Notes under the pieces: generated by a model
Told to the model about the DNA's origin: nothing
Database searches by the model: none
Seen by the model: only the letters and a program-made list of their open reading frames with translations
Shown here: positions 60,101 through 64,000 of the stretch, piece by piece
How the letters are laid out: the number at the start of each line of letters is the position of its first letter
How positions within the stretch are numbered: the stretch's first letter is position 1
Position numbers and translations under genes: made by a program
Source of the DNA: Himantopus leucocephalus
Lineage: Eukaryota > Chordata > Aves > Charadriiformes > Recurvirostridae
Assembly (NCBI GenBank): GCA_003993805.1
Contig: RSEF01000021.1
Span: 1,487,493 to 1,551,492 of the forward strand
DNA length: 64,000 nucleotides
Reading direction: 5' to 3'

Positions 60101-62030
60101 TCTGCAGGTGGGGGAGCGGGAGGGAGGTGGGGAGCGGCTTCAGAGAAAGCAGCCCCGCCAGGGAAAGACCTTGCCAAAACTTTTCCGTGCCTCGATATGC
60201 GTAGGAGGAATGTCTAATGATGTTGAACTTAAACTTGCTGGAAAAATGTCATGCTGCTGCCTGGCTTTAGACACGTCTCTTCTCTCTCCCAGCTAAAACA
60301 CAGCTGGATTGCACCGAGCTAAACCTGCAGACAAGCCGAGATGCCGGAGGCAATACTGGATCCCCAGACTGGCTGGTGAGAGGCAGTACCCTCCGGGGCA
60401 GCACCCATCCCTGTCCTGGGGGCACCGGCGGGCCAAGGGCAACGCGCCCCAAGGGCAGAGGCGTGGGAAGAGGCTGCGTCTGTGCACCAGCAACACCAGT
60501 GCTTCCTCAGCCAGGACCTGCCAAGGAAATGGGGGGTTAGGCTGGCCGCAGGCACGCGGTGGGGTCCGTTGGTGGGGGGTCTGAGGTGCACCAGCGGTAA
60601 GGAATCCCACTCATCTCGTCAGGGAAGAAACTTGACTGCCAGAAATATTGCTCCTAATTAGGCAGATGCACACTGCTTTGCTGTAAGTCAGTGTGGCAGA
60701 AAGGTGCCAAGAATTGAGATTTATTCCTCTCTCCTCTGCATTTGAAAGCCCCCAACAGAACAAATCCCTCCAGTTACCGGCACTGCCCCCGTCTCAGACC
60801 GGCGTTGCGATGGCTGTCAGCTGCAGCCTTCCCTTTCCCTTCACTCTATGTCCCTGCATTTCTTCCCTGGGGGACAACCCCCCCAAACCTCAGTCTTGGC
60901 AATTAAGACCACCAGACCTCCCACACCACCTTCGAGCCAGCGCTCCCTAACCAGGAAAGCCCAAACCCCGACCCACCTTGTGTCTGCAGAGCTGGCCCGG
61001 GGTGACCATGAGGAGGGTTCACACGTTTGGCAAAGCTTGCTGCTCCTGGAGAATCCTCTTCCCTGCCCCACGCCGGTGTTTTCCTGGCTCTCTCACCACT
61101 TTGCCGGTGGGGAAACCTTCCCGGAGGGCAGGGGAGCCCTGGGGATGCACACACAGAGCCTGCAGCATCCCCACCAGCAGCTGACGTTAGAGGTTTCCCA
61201 GGCAGGTTTTACCACACAGGGGTTTTCCGAGGCACAGCTCCGCAGGAGGAGAGGCACCAGCTGGGCAGCCCAAACACCAGAGACCTCTCCTTCCACCCCA
61301 AAAGCCCTCCTGGGCTTCCAGCAGCCCTTTGTAGGTGAGCTGCGGGGTGTGCTGAGTGCCCGCAGCTGTGAGCATCCCCAGCTGGGGAGGGAGGGGGCAA
61401 TCCGGCCCCTGCGCCCCCGCCCCTCCTGCCCTCCTGCCTCCGCACCGACCCTGCCGGGGCCGGTAAGGGAGCTGGATGGCGAGCCCGAGGTGCCTGCCAT
61501 CCCATCCCGAGCCATCAGCTCGTGTTTTAGCAGACATTTGCACGCTCTGAGTGCCTGGCTCTCCCTCATCCCCAGGTGAGGCGCGATGCCCAGGGTGTTT
61601 TAGTGGAAAATGGCTGGAAAGGCCATCGGGAACCGAGTGGAGATCGGTGGTTGCCATTTACACATACATGAAATGTTCCAAATAGACTGAGGCAAGACCC
61701 AAATAAGCCCTGTGCAAGCTGAAACACAAGTGTCGGCACGGCTTTCTGTGGCTGCCGGACGGCTGCCCTGAGCCCAGCCCGTACTGGTGCTGGGAACCCG
61801 GTGTGCCGTGGCACGTGGCGTGGTCCGACCCTGCTGCATCCCGCTGCATCCCACCGAGCCACCAGGACTTCCATCCTCTTTGGACAACAGGCTTGGCTTT
61901 TTCCTTTGCATACCCCTGCGTTTTCCAAACTTTTCCGAAGCCGCCTGTTGGGAATGGCAAGCGTGGGCTCTGCTTGCGCATTCCGACCTGCTGGAGGAGT
62001 TTGTTTACCCGCGCGCCTTAAAGTGCGGAG
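57191..62030. other. Gene-free interval
   Basis: No gene recognised. Apart from the element at 58400-58690, AT-rich segments lie at 58000-58080, 59470-59760, 59880-60070 and 60180-60260. GC-rich sequence at 60300-60620 and 60900-61600 contains only chance open frames. Confidence 0.55.
58400..58690. promoter_or_regulatory. Candidate non-coding regulatory element
   Basis: An AT-rich island with AGTTAATCATGATG, ATCAATTAATAG, CTCATTAATTTG and a TTTGCATTATGG octamer-like site, ending in an A12 run near 58687. No repeat or coding feature recognised. Confidence 0.35.
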
Positions 62031-62039
62031 CATGAGGCT

Positions 62040-62345
62040 ACAATGGCATTTGAGTGGCGTTGAGTGCTTTCAAGAAGATTACACCCGCTGAAGTAGTAAT
62101 TAATGTTTGTTTTATTATGTTCTGGGGAATGATCGGCCAACAAGATAATTCAAATAAAGCAGAACATGTTCCGATTGAACACTGTTTAAAGGCTGATTCA
62201 TTGCAAACTGGCCCGTGCAAAGGACTAATAATTAAGAGAAAAGGCACAAGTAGGAGCATACGCGCCATTTATCTGCTTTTTATGTAATTAAAATGATGGA
62301 AATTGTGGCTTAATGAGTGGAAATTAGATGTGCTCTTGAGAGGTT
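62040..62345. promoter_or_regulatory. Candidate regulatory element with TAATTAAT cluster
   Basis: A 300-base AT-rich island with TAATTAAT at 62097-62104, CTAATAATTAAG at about 62224-62235 and TAATTA at 62285-62290. Flanks are strongly GC-rich. No coding potential seen. Confidence 0.38.
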
Positions 62346-63494
62346 TGCGTATCCTGTTTTCCTACCGAGCGCCGTCTCCAACCGCGTCCCTCCAGCCGCG
62401 TCGCCAGCCTCGGGGCACAGCCGGATTGCCAAGGAACCCGGGCTGGTCGGGGCGAGAAAGCCGGCAGTGAGGGTGCTGGCAGCGTTCCTGCCTGCCTGCT
62501 CCGGTGCTGCCCACTGAACCCTGGCTCCCGAGGGGCCGCACCGCTCCGGACTGGGCGACGGGGGCTGGGAGCACGGCTCCTCTCGCCAGACCTCGGCGAA
62601 GCAGTCCGGTACGAGCGCCGCTTCCAGCGATTAATTCTTTCCTAATGTGTCATTAAATTATATACAGTGAAATTACTGTGTCACATTATATGGTAAATAA
62701 ACCTCAATGAAGGCAGAACACCCAGCAGACTGAAAAACACCCAGTTTTACCCTACAGCGGAGCGCTGAGAGGTACACGAGGGAAAGGCTGCTCTGCTGCC
62801 GCGGGGGGTGCTGGGGGTCGGGGTGGCGGGAGCTGCCCGGTGCCACTGCCACCAAAGCCCCAGTGCTGCCGCTCCGCACCTGAGGCATCGCTAGCCAGTA
62901 TGGCACGGCGGGACTTGCCACCATTTTTCATTCCTTCCTATTGTTTGCTGAGTCTAAATTCCCCTAAATGGGGAGAGATAAATTCTCCCTGTAGCAGAGC
63001 GGCAGGATGAGCACGGCGTAATCCACCTGCTCTCCGCATCGGCTCTCTGCCGCACGGGGACCCCGCGAAGGAGGTGCTCGGTGTGCCGCGTAAATGATGA
63101 GAAGAAAATTATCCTCCATCTGTTGAAATAAATTCCACCGCATTTATTTCTCTGATTAACTGTACAGGGCCGTAATGTATTATGAAATCCATGGAGGCAG
63201 AGCCGGGGGGAGCCGGGGTGCGGCTGGGTGCCAGCACCGCCAGCCCACCGGGGACCCCGCGGCCACGCTGGTGGTGCCGAGCGGACCCATGCACGCCGGC
63301 TCCCACGCCGAGGGGCGGCTGCCCACTCCGGCTCCTCCGGGGAGCATCTTCCACAAGATGGAGCCTGCGGGCAGACGATGTGCCACCAGTTGGGTGCCGG
63401 ACGGCAAGCGGCTGTCCATCCGTCCATCCCGACGCACAGTGGTCTGCACGTCCATCTGTCGCCCAGGCGCTGCCCGGAGAGCGATGCACGACAG

Positions 63495-63522
63495 CCTGTC
63501 TGTCTGTCCATCTGTCTGTCTC
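63495..63522. repeat. (TGTC)n tetranucleotide repeat
   Basis: Six to seven TGTC/CATC units with one interruption. Confidence 0.85.
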
Positions 63523-63604
63523 CCAGGCAGTGCCGGGACAGGGATGGAGAGCGGCTCATTGTGCTTTGCAGCGCAAGCTGGCTGGGGACCTGGCACAGCC
63601 CTTG

Positions 63605-63651
63605 GGCACGTGTGCACGTGTGTCCGAGCGTGTGCGCGCACACGCGTGTGC
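63605..63651. other. Alternating purine-pyrimidine tract (Z-DNA-prone)
   Basis: Nearly unbroken GC/GT/AC alternation including GTGTGCGCGCACACGCGTGTG. The core GTGTGCGCGCACAC is a perfect 14-base palindrome. Confidence 0.7.
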
Positions 63652-64000
63652 CCTCCAGCCCTGAGCACATGAATGAGCTGGCGGCCCAGCTGGGCACGAG
63701 GCCAGGGATGCCATCTCAATGTAAGCCAGCAACAGGCACAGCCTTTAACCACAGGCAACTTCTGCCAGCACTCCAGAGGCACGAAAAACTGCCCCGCAGG
63801 GTTTCTGGGGGGCTTCGCATCCCTCGCACGGGATGCTGAGGCTGCCTCAGTTTCCCCTCTCGCACCGCGGGCTGTGGCTGACGGCAGGGACTCCCACGCC
63901 GGGTGAATTAATCTTTCTGTATCGACAGCTCGCTGCTTTGCCTGTTAATCCTGAGAGGGAAATGCAAAACCAAGACGGATTAAAATAAATGCCAGAGCCT

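Larger units (their letters stand above)
62346..64000. other. Gene-free right edge
   Basis: GC-rich DNA with AT islands at 62620-62720 and 63090-63190. Simple repeats sit at 63495-63522 and a Z-DNA-prone tract at 63605-63651. No gene recognised up to the end of the window. Confidence 0.55.

Noticed and set aside
1..64000. CRISPR arrays, operons, bacterial mobile elements, tRNA or rRNA genes
   Set aside because: None seen; the spliced vertebrate gene and sequence composition exclude a prokaryotic source, and no tRNA or rRNA signature was recognised by eye.

Overview
The window is vertebrate chromosomal DNA, most probably from a bird. The left third is one intact protein-coding gene with 28 short, GC-rich coding exons separated by GT-AG introns. 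It is the orthologue of NPHP4 (nephrocystin-4), a ciliary transition-zone scaffold. The gene is very compact (coding span 21.5 kb), as is typical of avian microchromosomes. A solitary degenerate retroviral reverse-transcriptase fragment and the absence of any bacterial-style gene density also fit a bird. The species cannot be named from the sequence alone.

Layout. 1-309 is a CpG-rich promoter and 5' leader with no upstream ATG. 310-21831 is the NPHP4 coding region on the + strand. All 28 coding exons join in frame to 1395 codons plus a stop, close to the 1426 residues of human NPHP4, with no internal stop or frameshift. 21832 to about 22325 is the 3'UTR, ending near an ATTAAA signal. About 22326-64000 contains no recognisable cellular gene. 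It is a mosaic of GC-rich filler (with many spurious long open frames) and short AT-rich islands carrying homeodomain-type TAATTA cores and POU octamers. Such islands look like conserved non-coding/enhancer elements, but their conservation cannot be tested here. In this desert lie a reverse-transcriptase fragment of an endogenous retrovirus (37193-37777), a G-rich minisatellite beside it (37934-38053), several small tandem repeats and a dinucleotide microsatellite.

Context. In human, NPHP4 is divergent from KCNAB2 on its 5' side and is followed on its 3' side by a long gene-poor interval before AJAP1. The CpG-rich left edge and the roughly 42 kb gene-free right side fit that arrangement, but neither neighbour is visible in the window. 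I found no previously undescribed multi-gene system. The points most worth checking are the islands with octamer and paired TAATTA motifs, the still-open retroviral fragment, and the strong G-quadruplex candidates.
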